Origin: Saprolegnia diclina VS20
Lineage: Eukaryota; Oomycota; Saprolegniomycetes; Saprolegniales; Saprolegniaceae
DNA: 27,026 nt
Direction: 5' to 3'
Assembly: GCF_000281045.1 (NCBI RefSeq)
Contig: NW_008246113.1
Span: 154,309 to 181,334 of the forward strand
A program made the translations under genes and the position numbers. The notes under the pieces are model-generated. The model did not search any database. It was not told the origin of the DNA and saw nothing but the letters and a program-made list of their open reading frames with translations. Positions 1-8,435 of this stretch are shown one piece after another. Position 1 is the first letter of the stretch, and each line of letters opens with the position of its first letter.

Positions 1-8
1 ATAGATAT

Positions 9-102
<94 letters not shown>
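1..102. repeat. (GATA)n tetranucleotide microsatellite
   Basis: An almost pure GATA/TAGA array with one interruption near base 7 (atatat). It begins at the window edge, so its full length is unknown. Shorter arrays of the same unit occur at 4222-4237 and 22163-22187. It stops only 6 nt from the stop codon of the minus-strand RBR gene, so it lies in or right next to that gene's 3' UTR. Confidence 0.95.
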
Positions 103-108
103 CTTACG

Positions 109-1310
109 TTACTTGCGTTCATTAAGGCAGCTAGCAACTTTGAGGGAAACACCTCGTTGGGGTGCATCTCGCTCGAGTGCGCTGCTTGTCGATGCGCCTT
201 GACGGAGTGGCGACTCAGGTCCAAAGGCACAATCGAAGATGTCGATGGCGTCGCTCGCGACAGGCACTGCGCTACGACGTATATCACGTGGCATGTCATC
301 GCCGCGCCATGACGGGCGCGAATGCATCCTCTCGGGAGCAGCGTCGGTCGAATCGGGGCGACAAAGGGCGTGGACTCCATCATACACCAATATCGGTGGC
401 ACCACCACGACGGCGACGCCAACCGCGACGGCGCCCGCTGCAACGGCAACGCCGACACCAAGGACACCCGCGACGGTCTTGGTCACAAACCGGACAGGCG
501 CGATCGGGCCAAAGGCCCAATGCGTCGAGCGCACGCATGCGACCGGCAGACACAGCGCATGGTTGTGGTCAGCCCACTTGATGCGGCAGCGCCAGCAAAA
601 ATCGTAGTGGCAATACGTGCACTTCATGTGGCTGCAACCGCCGTCTTTCTCGATGGTCGTCGAACACTGTGGGCAGCGCTGCGCAGCGTGCGAGTGGCAC
701 CACGAGCGATACTGTCGGTCGCACTGCGGCCATCGATGGTAGGCGTCGCCGCAGTCGCGACACGACGACTGCTGGCAGCTCGGACAGTCGACGCGGCGCT
801 TGTTCATCTTCTTGTTCTTGTGGGAGGTTGCCGTCGGCAGCAGCTGGCCGCACTGCGGTCGCGGGCAGTATCGATGGCCGCGCTGACGGAGCTCGTACGA
901 CGTGAGGAACTGAATGTACTTTTGGAGATAGCTTGGGGACACAAACTGGGCGAGCACGGCCCGTGCAATCGGTTGCCGGCACTGGCCGGGGCACACGAGT
1001 TGGTGCGGCGCGACGTCACCATCCGCAATCTTGTGAATCAAGTACGAGCCAAAGCAGTTGCTGCAGCAGTTGGTGTCACAGCGTTGGCAGCGGTGGGCAC
1101 GCTCAACGGGTCGGTCTTCGAGGCAGATGACACATAGCGCAGTGACTGGCAGAGTGACGAGGTGGTCGCTATCACCGCTGACATTGTTTTCCGCGTCGTC
1201 CAGTGGGATCGTGGGCTAGAGACGAATGATTGAGTGAGCCCAAATATGTCAATGAACAAAGGGCAATGTACGAGGAATGGTGGTGGGCGTCGACACGGAG
1301 GGCGGACCAT
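109..1310 (-). CDS. RBR (RING1-IBR-RING2) E3 ubiquitin ligase with C-terminal membrane segment; two exons
   Basis: Predicted 381-aa RBR E3 ligase, which takes ubiquitin from an E2 onto its RING2 cysteine and then passes it to a substrate. I place exon 1 at 1310-1272 (13 codons), an intron at 1271-1216 (56 nt, GTACAT...CTCTAG) and exon 2 at 1215-109. Exon 2 has no in-frame ATG upstream of RING1, which is why a first exon is needed. RING1 spans about residues 41-95 (starting CVIC), IBR 130-178 (YCPRPQC to WPQC) and RING2 194-223, with predicted catalytic Cys207 in GGCSHMKC and the adjacent His present. Residues about 262-291 form a Gly/Ala/Val-rich hydrophobic segment after the motif RSTHWAFGPIAPVRFVTKT. 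The tail beyond is longer than in the paralogues (about 85 aa) and polar. The closest paralogue in the window is the plus-strand gene at 4334-5372. The domain call is sure; exon 1 is an inference. Confidence 0.85.
1216..1271 (-). other. Predicted 56-nt intron in the first RBR gene
   Basis: On the minus strand the donor reads CTC|GTACAT and the acceptor TCTCTAG|CCC. Removing it joins ATG-initiated exon 1 (MVRPPCRRPPPFL) in phase 0 to the RBR frame, whose own upstream in-frame TAG is the acceptor. The size and GTAC donor match the other three introns predicted here. It is supported by the similar first exon (MVPPC...) predicted for the gene at 4334. Confidence 0.6.
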
Positions 1311-2138
1311 CGGTTCGATGAGAGAGTCGAGAGAGGATGTGGGACCTTGGAGGCCAAATGAACACTGACCTTCTGGCCCGAGGACCAGAATGCTGGACGA
1401 CCAACATTCACTTTTGGATTTGCTGCTGAATTGGCAACCCGATTTACAACCACACAGCATTGGTGAGTTGCGTGACATTCCTGTAGAAATAGATATCGTA
1501 TACCATATGGTATGCATTGCTACAGGTTTCCCGGCCCTCCTGGCAGTCGAGCGAGGACTTTTTTTGCTCGTCTTGGTGACACTCGCAAAGCTCGAGCGGT
1601 GTAAATGAGCCAGTCAAACGTCAATTACGAAGAGGAAAGGGGAGGAGGGGATGATCGATGGCAGTTGAAATCTCTGTGCTCTAGAAACGTGCCAGAAAAG
1701 TGCTAATCTGTCTGTGTTTCCGGATTTTCCGCATAAAAAGTGGGGCGTTGGAGGGTCAAGTTCAGTCAAAGCATCTTTCGACACGATTGCAAACGTCATG
1801 GATGATACGCAGGCATGCAACGAGCTGCACACAACACTCGACTTTACCTGATATTGGTACCAAGCGAAACAAATGACGCCATGACCTTTCTCCAAATCAC
1901 GCACGGGCTATAGCCTCGGATCTGGTTGAAGGACCTGTGTCTTACGTACCAGTATTGGAGAGCTTTTTTGTCGGTCAAGAAAAAAATGCAGTATGTATAT
2001 TGCCAGCGTTTTGATCCAAACTAGCTTCTAGTACCATCCTCACCGCCTTTACAAGCGCGAAAGCAATGGAAACCGGGGCGATTCACTTCATGGGGCGCTG
2101 TCGAGACGATGTACTATCAACGGGATCCCTCTCAATTG
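1311..2138. other. Intergenic stretch, no gene recognised
   Basis: This lies between two minus-strand RBR genes. Short open frames exist on the minus strand (for example one of 96 codons at 1614-1904), but none shows a recognisable domain, a clear codon bias or an initiator. I see only scattered homopolymers such as the T run near 1558-1566 and the A run near 1979-1986. Confidence 0.5.
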
Positions 2139-3005
2139 TCACCGGCACCGTTCGGTAGGAACAGCGCTCTCGACGCGTGTCGCCGACGTAGTGTTGGGGG
2201 CGGTCGGGGGACGGCGATATCGCGCACGATGATAGGCGTCGAAGATGGGCACGACGATAATGGCGATGCCCACAATAAATGCTCCGGCGACAAGGCCGAC
2301 GCCAGCGACCACGGTGCCAAACACAGTTTTGGTCACGAACCGAACCGGTGCGACTGGGCCATAGAGCCAATGGTCGGAGCGTATGCACATCCGCGGCCAG
2401 CAGAGCGCGAGTCGATGGTCGCTCATGGTGATGCCGCAGCGCCAGCAAAACTCATTGTAGCAGTACGCACATTCCATGCGATGACAACCGTCGATCTTTT
2501 GAATCACCATCGTGCACAGCGGGCAGCGCTGCGCGTCGTGCGCGTCGCACCACGCCTTGAACTCGACGTTGCAGTTCGGTCGCTCATGGTACACGCCGCC
2601 GCAGTCGAGGCACGACGACTGCCGACAGCTCTCACAGTCGAGCCGGCGACTGTTTTTGCTGTGTGCGGTGCATAGCACCTGGCCGCACTCGGGCCGCGGG
2701 CAATACCAGTAGCCGGTCTGGCGCCGCTTGGACGCAAGCACGAGGCGGTCGTATTTTTCGAAGAGACTCGTGGACAGGACGACGACAAGCACGAGCCGTG
2801 GGATCGGTCGCCGGCAATGGCCGGGGCACACGAGCTGGTGGGGCGCAACATCGCCGTGCTCAATCTTGTGCGTCACGTACTCGCGGAAGCATTCAACGCA
2901 GCAGTTGGTATCGCACTCACGACAGTGGCGGGCATGTTTGGTTGGTCGTTCGTCGAGGCAGATAGCGCATTTTGCGGACGTTTTTAGTGTTTGGTAGAAA
3001 TTCAT
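2139..3005 (-). CDS. RBR E3 ubiquitin ligase paralogue with altered RING2 catalytic flank
   Basis: Single-exon, 288 aa; an in-frame TGA lies about 35 nt upstream of the ATG, which supports this start. RING1 spans residues 13-64 (CAIC...CVEC...LVCPGHC), IBR 102-145 (YCPRPEC to ERPNC), and RING2 161-190 (CPLC...CHRMEC..CYNEFCWRC) with predicted catalytic Cys174. The juxtamembrane block RSDHWLYGPVAPVRFVTKT is followed by a hydrophobic stretch at about 228-256, predicted to cross or dip into a membrane. The usual GGCxHMxC around the active cysteine is here DGCHRMEC: the second Gly is kept, but the His two residues after the cysteine is replaced by Arg, and a His sits at +1 instead. In parkin the His at +2 (H433) supports catalysis, so activity may be changed. 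All zinc ligands look present. It has the same orientation as the RBR gene at 109-1310. Confidence 0.9.
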   Translation of the reverse strand: MNFYQTLKTSAKCAICLDERPTKHARHCRECDTNCCVECFREYVTHKIEHGDVAPHQLVCPGHCRRPIPRLVLVVVLSTSLFEKYDRLVLASKRRQTGYWYCPRPECGQVLCTAHSKNSRRLDCESCRQSSCLDCGGVYHERPNCNVEFKAWCDAHDAQRCPLCTMVIQKIDGCHRMECAYCYNEFCWRCGITMSDHRLALCWPRMCIRSDHWLYGPVAPVRFVTKTVFGTVVAGVGLVAGAFIVGIAIIVVPIFDAYHRARYRRPPTAPNTTSATRVESAVPTERCR

Positions 3006-4168
3006 TGTACGTCGATGGTCTATGACCGTTCGGTGAGATCATGTCCGGTCTACAGAAGGATGTACATATAGACTAGTTCGTTGGTATGTGGAGGTCGGAG
3101 GACAAGGCAGGGAATGGTTCGTGGCCTTTTGCTCGAAATGGAAACTGAGGACACGAACGACTGACACCAATGGTCATCACCGAAGAACACACTCCGAATG
3201 ATGGATGGGTCGAGAGAGACAGGTAAGAAGCTTCAACATTCAAGATTATTCGACGTTGCTCCACTATGTTCATACTGAAAGGAGGTCGTTTTCAGAAAGA
3301 CTCCAACCTACAGCGAGTGCTGCCTGTTTCACCTGTACCTTGTACGCTTTACACCCGGCAATGTCCTGTCTACTAGCCATAGTTGGCCTGACAGCAAGTG
3401 GTCGTAGAGTCATTCAGCAAATGGCAAATTGTTTTGCTGACACCAGAACGTAATCACATCAGAATGATGGTGGTACCATCACTCCTGCTAGAATACTCCA
3501 ACTTTGACCATCTTGCGAGTGGGCACACGAGAAACACTGCGTCGGCGCCAAGAGCGCGCAAATGAGCCAGCTTGGTCCAGCGGGCAGTGGTGCAATCAAC
3601 ACGTAGCTCTACATGAGCAACAAGCGCTGCTGTCGAATAAACAATACGTGCTCGGTCGTCACCTTGTCGTTGTTGTTGTCGCAAGAGTCGATGCTTGCGT
3701 GGAACTGGTGCCGTGAATAGTTGATCAGTCGAGTCCAACGGCTCTCCTTGTGGCCGTGTATCGACGAGTCCAACGACGGATATCATATCAACTTGATTGT
3801 TCGGTGCCTCTCAAAGTATTTTTCAGGGTGCTTTGCATTCGTGCGACAGAAACTGCCACCTGTTGGCAGGACACGCTCGAAGCACCGTCTCCGTCTCCTG
3901 CGTTTGGTGAATCGCAGGAGACCGAGACGGTGGCTCAAGCGTGCCGAATCCGAGCACCCACAACACAATTCTTCGTGGCGAGCAGCAAAAATAGATAAAA
4001 CAATTTTTCCCCTCATTTCCTCTGCAAAAACAAACATTAAACATTAAAACACTAACAATGGTCGTCTCCGCACGTCTCGGATCCCAACACATCCCGATCA
4101 TACAAAAATCGGATATGAAGAAACAGACGAGAATATTCATTCATGCCATTGACGGTGATTGTCAACTC
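3006..4168. other. Intergenic stretch with a strong hairpin cluster, no gene recognised
   Basis: This separates a minus-strand and a plus-strand RBR gene, so it is a divergent intergenic region. Open frames here (for example 3454-3786 minus and 3721-4047 plus) have no recognisable domain, and several are created by the inverted repeat at 3853-3945. A TATA-like string lies near 3064-3070. Confidence 0.5.
3853..3945. repeat. Nested inverted repeats forming two adjacent hairpins
   Basis: Hairpin 1 has CTGCCA (3853-3858) and TGGCAG (3864-3869) around a 5-nt loop. Hairpin 2 has a 20-nt arm at 3883-3902 (CACCGTCTCCGTCTCCTGCG) and its complement at 3913-3932 with one mismatch, around a 10-nt loop. 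The pairing continues outward to about 3870 and 3945 with a few mismatches, giving arms of roughly 33 nt. No coding frame explains it. It could be a cruciform, the core of a small inverted-repeat element, or a precursor of small RNA. Confidence 0.8.
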
Positions 4169-4290
4169 GCCGCCCAATCTCACCGGAATCGCTCGCTTTT
4201 GGCGCATCTGTCAGTTCTTATATAGATAGATAGATAGGCCGCCCAATCTCACCGGAATCGCTCGCTTTTGGCGCATCTGTCAGTTCTTAT
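4169..4290. repeat. Perfect 53-bp direct repeat flanking a short GATA run, upstream of an RBR gene
   Basis: Copies at 4169-4221 and 4238-4290 are identical by eye over 53 bp. They are separated by 16 nt of ATAG units, giving a 69-bp period. Each copy contains TTTTGGCGC (4197-4205 and 4266-4274), which fits the E2F/DP consensus. The second copy ends 43 nt before the predicted ATG at 4334, so the duplication probably lies in that gene's promoter or 5' UTR. Confidence 0.95.
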
Positions 4291-4333
4291 CACGCGCCCT
4301 CGGCCTCACATCCGTGTCACGCCACTAGATGCC

Positions 4334-5372
4334 ATGGTGCCCCCTTGCCACCCGTACCCTGTACGCTCTCTAACCTCTATAGACACGTATATCTCACGTG
4401 ATCCAAACGTAGAAGAACGCCTCGTCGTCTTTGGTTGTCTTGTTCGATGAAGCCGACGTCGCGCGGTGGCACCGTGCCACGTCCGAGCCGCATAAAATCT
4501 GCTTGATCTGCCTCGACGATCAACCCATGGCGCGCGCCCATCAATGTTTGCACTGCGACGCCAGCATCTGCAACGACTGCTTTCGCCAGTATTTGACGCA
4601 CAAAATACAAAATGGTCAAGTCGCATACCAGCAGCTCGTGTGCCCCGGCCATTGCCGACGACCAATTCTTCGGGACACGATCCAGCAAATCGTGTCCCCC
4701 AGTCTTTTTCAGAAATACACTCGGTTCCTCCAAGCGATGGAGCACCGCGAGGCGGGTCAAGGCTACTGCCCTCGGCCGCAGTGTGGCCACCCGCTCTTGT
4801 CGCCGCCGTCGCACCAAAGCAAGCGCCGCGTCCACTGTGTGAGTTGCCAGCAGTCGTCGTGCCGCGACTGCGGCGAGGCGTACCACCGATGGCCGCAGTG
4901 CGACCGCGAGTACCGTCTCTGGTGCCGTACGCACGCGGCGCAGCGCTGCCCATCGTGTTCGGCGACGATTCAGAAAAACGGCGGCTGCAGCCACATGAAG
5001 TGCACCAACTGCCAACACCACTTTTGCTGGCGCTGTCACGCTGCGTGGAAAGACCACAGCGAAGCGCTGTGGTGGCCCCTCGCGTGCGTGCGTTCCAAGC
5101 ACTGGGTCTTTGGCCCGACAGCACCCGTCCGGCTCGTCACCAAGACGGTCGCGGCCACGGTAGGCGCAAGCGCGGTCGTTGCTGCGGGGGCCGTCGTCGC
5201 CGGCGTCGTCGTCGGCCTCGCTGCCGTCGTGGTGCCACCACTGGCTGTCTATTGCGGCATCCGCGCGCTCCGTCGCGACCCGGAACAAGGCCCCGTCATC
5301 AACAGTCGAGAGTACCGCCGCCAGCAGCGCGCCACCCGTCGTGGTCGCCAGGGTCCTCCGCCACTCCACTAG
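4334..5372 (+). CDS. RBR E3 ubiquitin ligase with C-terminal membrane segment; two exons
   Basis: Predicted 328-aa RBR ligase. Exon 1 is 4334-4360 (9 codons, MVPPCHPYP), the intron 4361-4412 (52 nt, GTACGC...ACGTAG) and exon 2 4413-5372. Exon 2 is open from a TAG at 4410-4412 but has no ATG before RING1, so an upstream exon is needed. RING1 spans residues about 39-90 (CLIC...LVCPGHC), IBR 128-172 and RING2 188-217, with catalytic Cys201 in GGCSHMKC and the +2 His kept. A juxtamembrane block RSKHWVFGPTAPVRLVTKT precedes a long Ala/Val/Gly segment at about 256-290. The tail is basic. By eye it is the closest relative of the gene at 109-1310, including a similar first exon. The promoter holds the duplicated 53-bp element. 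Domains are certain; the 5' exon is inferred from phase, size and the paralogue. Confidence 0.87.
4361..4412 (+). other. Predicted 52-nt intron in the plus-strand RBR gene
   Basis: The donor is CCT|GTACGC and the acceptor AAACGTAG|AAG, with a possible branch site CTCTAAC at about 4368-4374. Splicing joins a 9-codon ATG exon in phase 0 to the RBR frame. Donor, acceptor and length match the first intron of the gene at 25531-26541. Confidence 0.6.
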
Positions 5373-6809
5373 GTCGTTTCAAGTGTCCACGTGGTTGGCG
5401 TTGGTTGTCAACGGCTCATATTCTGTTGTCTTCTAGTCCCATACCATTCTTGTCTTCACCCGTGCGTCACAAACTTCTAACGTCTTGCAGAACGACATTG
5501 CAGGACGGAGACAATAATGTTTTCTCAATGGTCTCTACGTATGCAAAGTCTTTGTGTAACAGCGAAGATAACGCGAAACACGTTCATATATATATAATGG
5601 CAGCGGCGCCAGGCTCGCAAATACCAGCAGCATTTGCTACACGGCGCACGTGGCCGGTAGCATATCCTGCGAATCGCGCGCGAGTTTTGTCAGCCTCGAT
5701 TACGCCCTCACAACGAAATAAGAACGCCCAACATCATTTTCTTATTCAAAAGGATCCGTTGATATAGTCGACATCGTTCGACAGCAAAGACGCGAGTCGC
5801 CGCCAAAGCGCTCGGTCGAGTTGTTGGTCACTGGTCATTCACCATGCATTGAGGATCGCTTTGCAGTCGCGACAACGACGTTGGCGTGCGTCCAACAACG
5901 TCGAGATGGATGGCGTCGATCCCCCTCTTATAACGTCGGTGGTCACACCGCGGTCGCTGAGTGACACGCCGAACGTTCCAGAAATCGCTCGCAAGAAGCC
6001 GCTTCTTGGTGGTCGGCGCCAGGCTACTCACGTGTTACACTATCATAGACAGAGGGGGTCGGTACCTGCGACTGCGCGCCACCCAAAAGGAGACCCATGA
6101 GCGCTGAAGACGCGGCCGCGCGGGCCAGCGACGACGCACAACAGACGCGCCCTGCGGCTGCCACGTCACGGACCGACTTCAGACGGCACGCCACATCAAA
6201 ATTTGAGTCGCCTCGAACTTCGAACTTCGATGCGTTGAACCGGCGTGTCAAAAAGACACGACTGATGTGGAGCGACCATTGCACACTGCGGCGCAGTCCC
6301 AACCCACGCAGCACGTCCATGTGCACGCGACGTGTCGAGCATTCGAAGCGATTGTAGTACGCGCATGGCGGGCGCGGTGCCACTGCCTCCGTCATCGTCC
6401 GATCAAATTTTACTACATTTATAATGACTTATCAAGCAGCGAGCTGTATCAACTCGAAAACGCATTCATTCACAGTATCAAATCTACCACAGAGGATACC
6501 AAATATCAGCGCTTCCGAGTCGATAATTCCGGGCTGAAATTCGGATATTCGGACACCCAATTCAGCCGGGTTGTCCGTAATTATGGTGCTGCGACGAGCG
6601 GTGGGTCCACACATTTGCGACTGCAACCGCCCCAGGAGTGACCGATACCTCCGATGCCTGCACGAAGTTGTACGCGGCGCCGCGGCCCGCCAGCCTTCCG
6701 CAACGCTGACCGATGTGGCGCCGTCGGCCTGACTGGTCCACGTGACACATCGAAGTTCGAAGTGAATGGAAGATCCAACAGATTGCCGCGTCAAAGTGCA
6801 ATTTCGAGC
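5373..6809. other. Intergenic stretch with only short doubtful open frames
   Basis: A TATA-rich run (about 5586-5596) directly precedes a 56-codon open frame at 5597-5767 (begins MAAAPGSQIP). A 123-codon frame lies on the minus strand at 6024-6395. Neither has a recognisable domain or initiator, and I give each about a one in five chance of being a gene. The stretch also holds the inverted repeat pair at 6217/6748. Confidence 0.45.
6217..6763. repeat. Inverted 16-bp repeats 515 bp apart
   Basis: ACTTCGAACTTCGATG at 6217-6232 is matched by its exact reverse complement at 6748-6763. Each arm also holds an internal TTCGAA palindrome. The enclosed DNA has no recognised transposase. It may be the end pair of a decayed non-autonomous element or a chance pair. 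The right arm lies about 47 bp before the start of the truncated RBR gene. Confidence 0.5.
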
Positions 6810-7373
6810 ATGCTGCTGCTACCGTCCGAGAGCGGCGAAGACGTCGTGTACGTTCACTACCACGAGCTCAACGCGTTCGAGTCGCCGCGCGCCTTCACAC
6901 CGTCAAGCGCCGTCGACCGCGCGTGCCTCCTCTGCCACGAAAGTGTGGCCACGCTGCACGGCGATTTGGCCGACGTCGTCGACAACTTTGTCCATTGCGC
7001 AGGCTGCAACAGCTACTACTGCCATGGCTGCCTCCAGGACTACTTGGGCCACAAGATCGAGACGCGTCAGGTTCTGCCGAGCCAGCTCGTGTGCCCGGGC
7101 GCGTGTCAGCAACCGCTGCCGGCGACGACGCTGCAAGTGCACATGCGGCGCAGCGACTTTGCAAAGTACAATGCGCTCTTGACGCTGCCAAGCCCGTCCA
7201 ACGAAGCGCTTGTGTGCCCACGACCGGGCTGCGGCTGCCCGCTCAAGCGCACCGAGCGTGGCCGCAAGGTGCACTGCCCTGCGTGCGGCTTGAACTCGTG
7301 TTACAACTGCGGCCGTCGCTTTCATTATTGGCCGCTTTGCCGCGCGCCCTTTGCGCGCTGCTGGCCCCACTGA
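6810..7373 (+). pseudogene. Truncated RBR paralogue: RING1 and IBR only, no RING2 or membrane segment
   Basis: The frame from the ATG at 6810 encodes 187 aa (MLLLPSESGEDV...). RING1 lies at about residues 39-98 (CLLC...HCAGC...CHGC...LVCPGAC) and IBR at 136-177 (VCPRPGCGC...HCPACGLNSCYNC...WPLC). The frame stops at FARCWPH, just before the point where the paralogues enter RING2. I found no GGCxHMxC-type RING2 in any frame before 8.1 kb; the DNA turns instead into degenerate ATCC repeats. Without the RING2 cysteine it cannot work as an RBR ligase. It may still be expressed as a zinc-binding decoy, or it may be a decayed gene. Its RING1 has a longer insert between the first two zinc pairs than the other copies. 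The frame also runs upstream of 6810 without homology, so the start is uncertain. This is a host gene relic, not a mobile element. Confidence 0.75.
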
Positions 7374-7522
7374 CACCACGATGCTGCACGTAATCGTATC
7401 CCTACGTCGCTACGCACGGCCGATTCTTGCTTCCACGCGATCCAAAATCCCTGCCCGCCAACCTTCCATCGCTCATTGTGCTGTGCGCAACACAAACGGT
7501 CGTCGCATCGACATCCGTTCTA

Positions 7523-7780
7523 CTATCCATCAATATCCAAGTATCCGTTCATCCCATCCTCCAATTATCCATCCAGGCATCCAGTTATCCATGTACAATC
7601 TGCAATCGTCGAGCGCGAGGTCGACGTGCGTCGCACACGTAGCCTCGATCAACTTGCACGCAACCCTGAAGCGGCGACTCGTCGCATTTAAAAAAATCCC
7701 TTTATCTATCTACGTATCCAAGTATCCTTCCATCCAGGAATCCATATGTATTTCATTGCCCATCGAGCTATCCATACAAT
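7523..7780. repeat. Degenerate ATCC(A) repeats in two blocks
   Basis: Blocks at about 7523-7594 and 7700-7780 are full of TATCCA/CATCC units. The 13-mer TATCCAAGTATCC occurs in both (7534-7546 and 7715-7727). The units are too diverged to be a young microsatellite. They begin about 150 bp after the early stop of the RBR copy. Confidence 0.75.
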
Positions 7781-7893
7781 AGAATCTGCAAGCGAGCCGG
7801 TAAGCAGTGAGGTAAACAATCGTACGCACTCCTCGACGGTGATCCGACTGGAGCTTTGCCCTAGACCCTGGCAGACTAGTCTCGAATACTGTC

Positions 7894-7994
7894 TAGCTGT
7901 ATAAGTCCGCTAACTGGCGAACTTAGACATTAATACAGCTACACAGTACTAGTACTACATGCTATTCTCTAATACTGTAGTATTAGAGAATAGC
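7894..7994. repeat. Cluster of perfect inverted repeats
   Basis: Three structures lie side by side. TAGCTGTAT (7894-7902) pairs with ATACAGCTA (7933-7941). AGTACTAGTACT (7945-7956) is a 12-bp self-complementary palindrome. A 15-nt arm GCTATTCTCTAATAC (7961-7975) pairs perfectly with 7980-7994 around a TGTA loop. No coding frame covers them. The last is the strongest short hairpin in the window. Confidence 0.85.
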
Positions 7995-8116
7995 CTGCCA
8001 GGCAAGAGGATACAACAAATTTTGTTTTCAACTCAATCGCGAGCCCCGACCAAGCGCCCTCAGCTTGACGTACCAGCCAAACTTCACGAGCGCACTAGGA
8101 AGTCCACCATCTTCAC

Positions 8117-8152
8117 TATATAATTGCATGTTAATAACTCATTTCAACAACA
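8117..8152 (+). promoter_or_regulatory. TATA box plus oomycete-type initiator
   Basis: TATATAA (8117-8123) is followed 15 nt later by ACTCATTTCAACAACA (8137-8152). This fits the oomycete core promoter, in which a TCATTYY initiator runs into a CA/T-rich flank. It lies 26-61 nt before the ATG of the small gene at 8178. The 20-mer at 8133-8152 recurs exactly at 24955-24974. Confidence 0.6.
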
Positions 8153-8177
8153 ACTTTTGTCGCGTCCTCTTGTCTCC

Positions 8178-8348
8178 ATGTTGAAGATGACCAAGCGAAC
8201 CATTACGCCAAGCGTGGTGGAGGGGCACTTGCAGCGTGCGTCACGCGCGTACACTGCACGCGTCGCGACATTACTGCCGGCCGCAACACCCACTCGGTTC
8301 TTTGGCGCGAGCACAAAGGACCGTTCTCTTGCCACCACTCGCGCGTAA
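8178..8348 (+). CDS. Small basic protein of unknown function (56 aa)
   Basis: The frame starts MLKMTKRTITPSVVEGHLQR and ends in TAA at 8346-8348. It is rich in Arg, Lys, Ala and Thr with few acidic residues. An amphipathic basic N-terminus would suit mitochondrial import, but this is only a guess. There is no recognised domain. The main support is position: a TATA box and a good initiator sit at the right distance upstream. The gene converges on the minus-strand gene ending at 8436, with 87 nt between the stops. A codon-usage test or transcript would decide whether it is real. Confidence 0.45.
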   Translation: MLKMTKRTITPSVVEGHLQRASRAYTARVATLLPAATPTRFFGASTKDRSLATTRA

Positions 8349-8435
8349 GCTAGTACACGGACTAGGTACCGTAAACACAACCCCGCGCGTTGATAGACAA
8401 TATTGACAATAAATATGAAAAAACTGCAACGACGA

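Larger units (their letters stand above)
7374..8116. other. Intergenic stretch made of degenerate repeats and palindromes
   Basis: It lies between the truncated RBR gene and the small gene at 8178. It holds ATCC-rich repeats (about 7523-7780) and a dense set of inverted repeats (7894-7994), described separately. A frame of 143 codons at 7351-7782 arises from the low-complexity repeats and is not credible. Confidence 0.6.

Noticed and set aside
322-1137. 271-codon plus-strand frame opposite the first RBR gene
   Set aside because: It is the antisense shadow of a clear RBR coding region and has an Arg/Ala-rich composition with no domain.
4377-5369. 330-codon minus-strand frame, and a 407-codon plus frame at 4544-5767
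   Set aside because: Both overlap the plus-strand RBR gene, whose zinc ligands are unmistakable; the alternatives are shadows of its GC-rich codons.
7351-7782. 143-codon frame through the ATCC repeats
   Set aside because: Produced by low-complexity repeats; Ser/Ile/Pro periodicity with no domain.
6810-8116. Possible downstream RING2 exon for the truncated RBR gene
   Set aside because: Scanned the plus-strand frames for CPxC...GGCxHMxC and found none.
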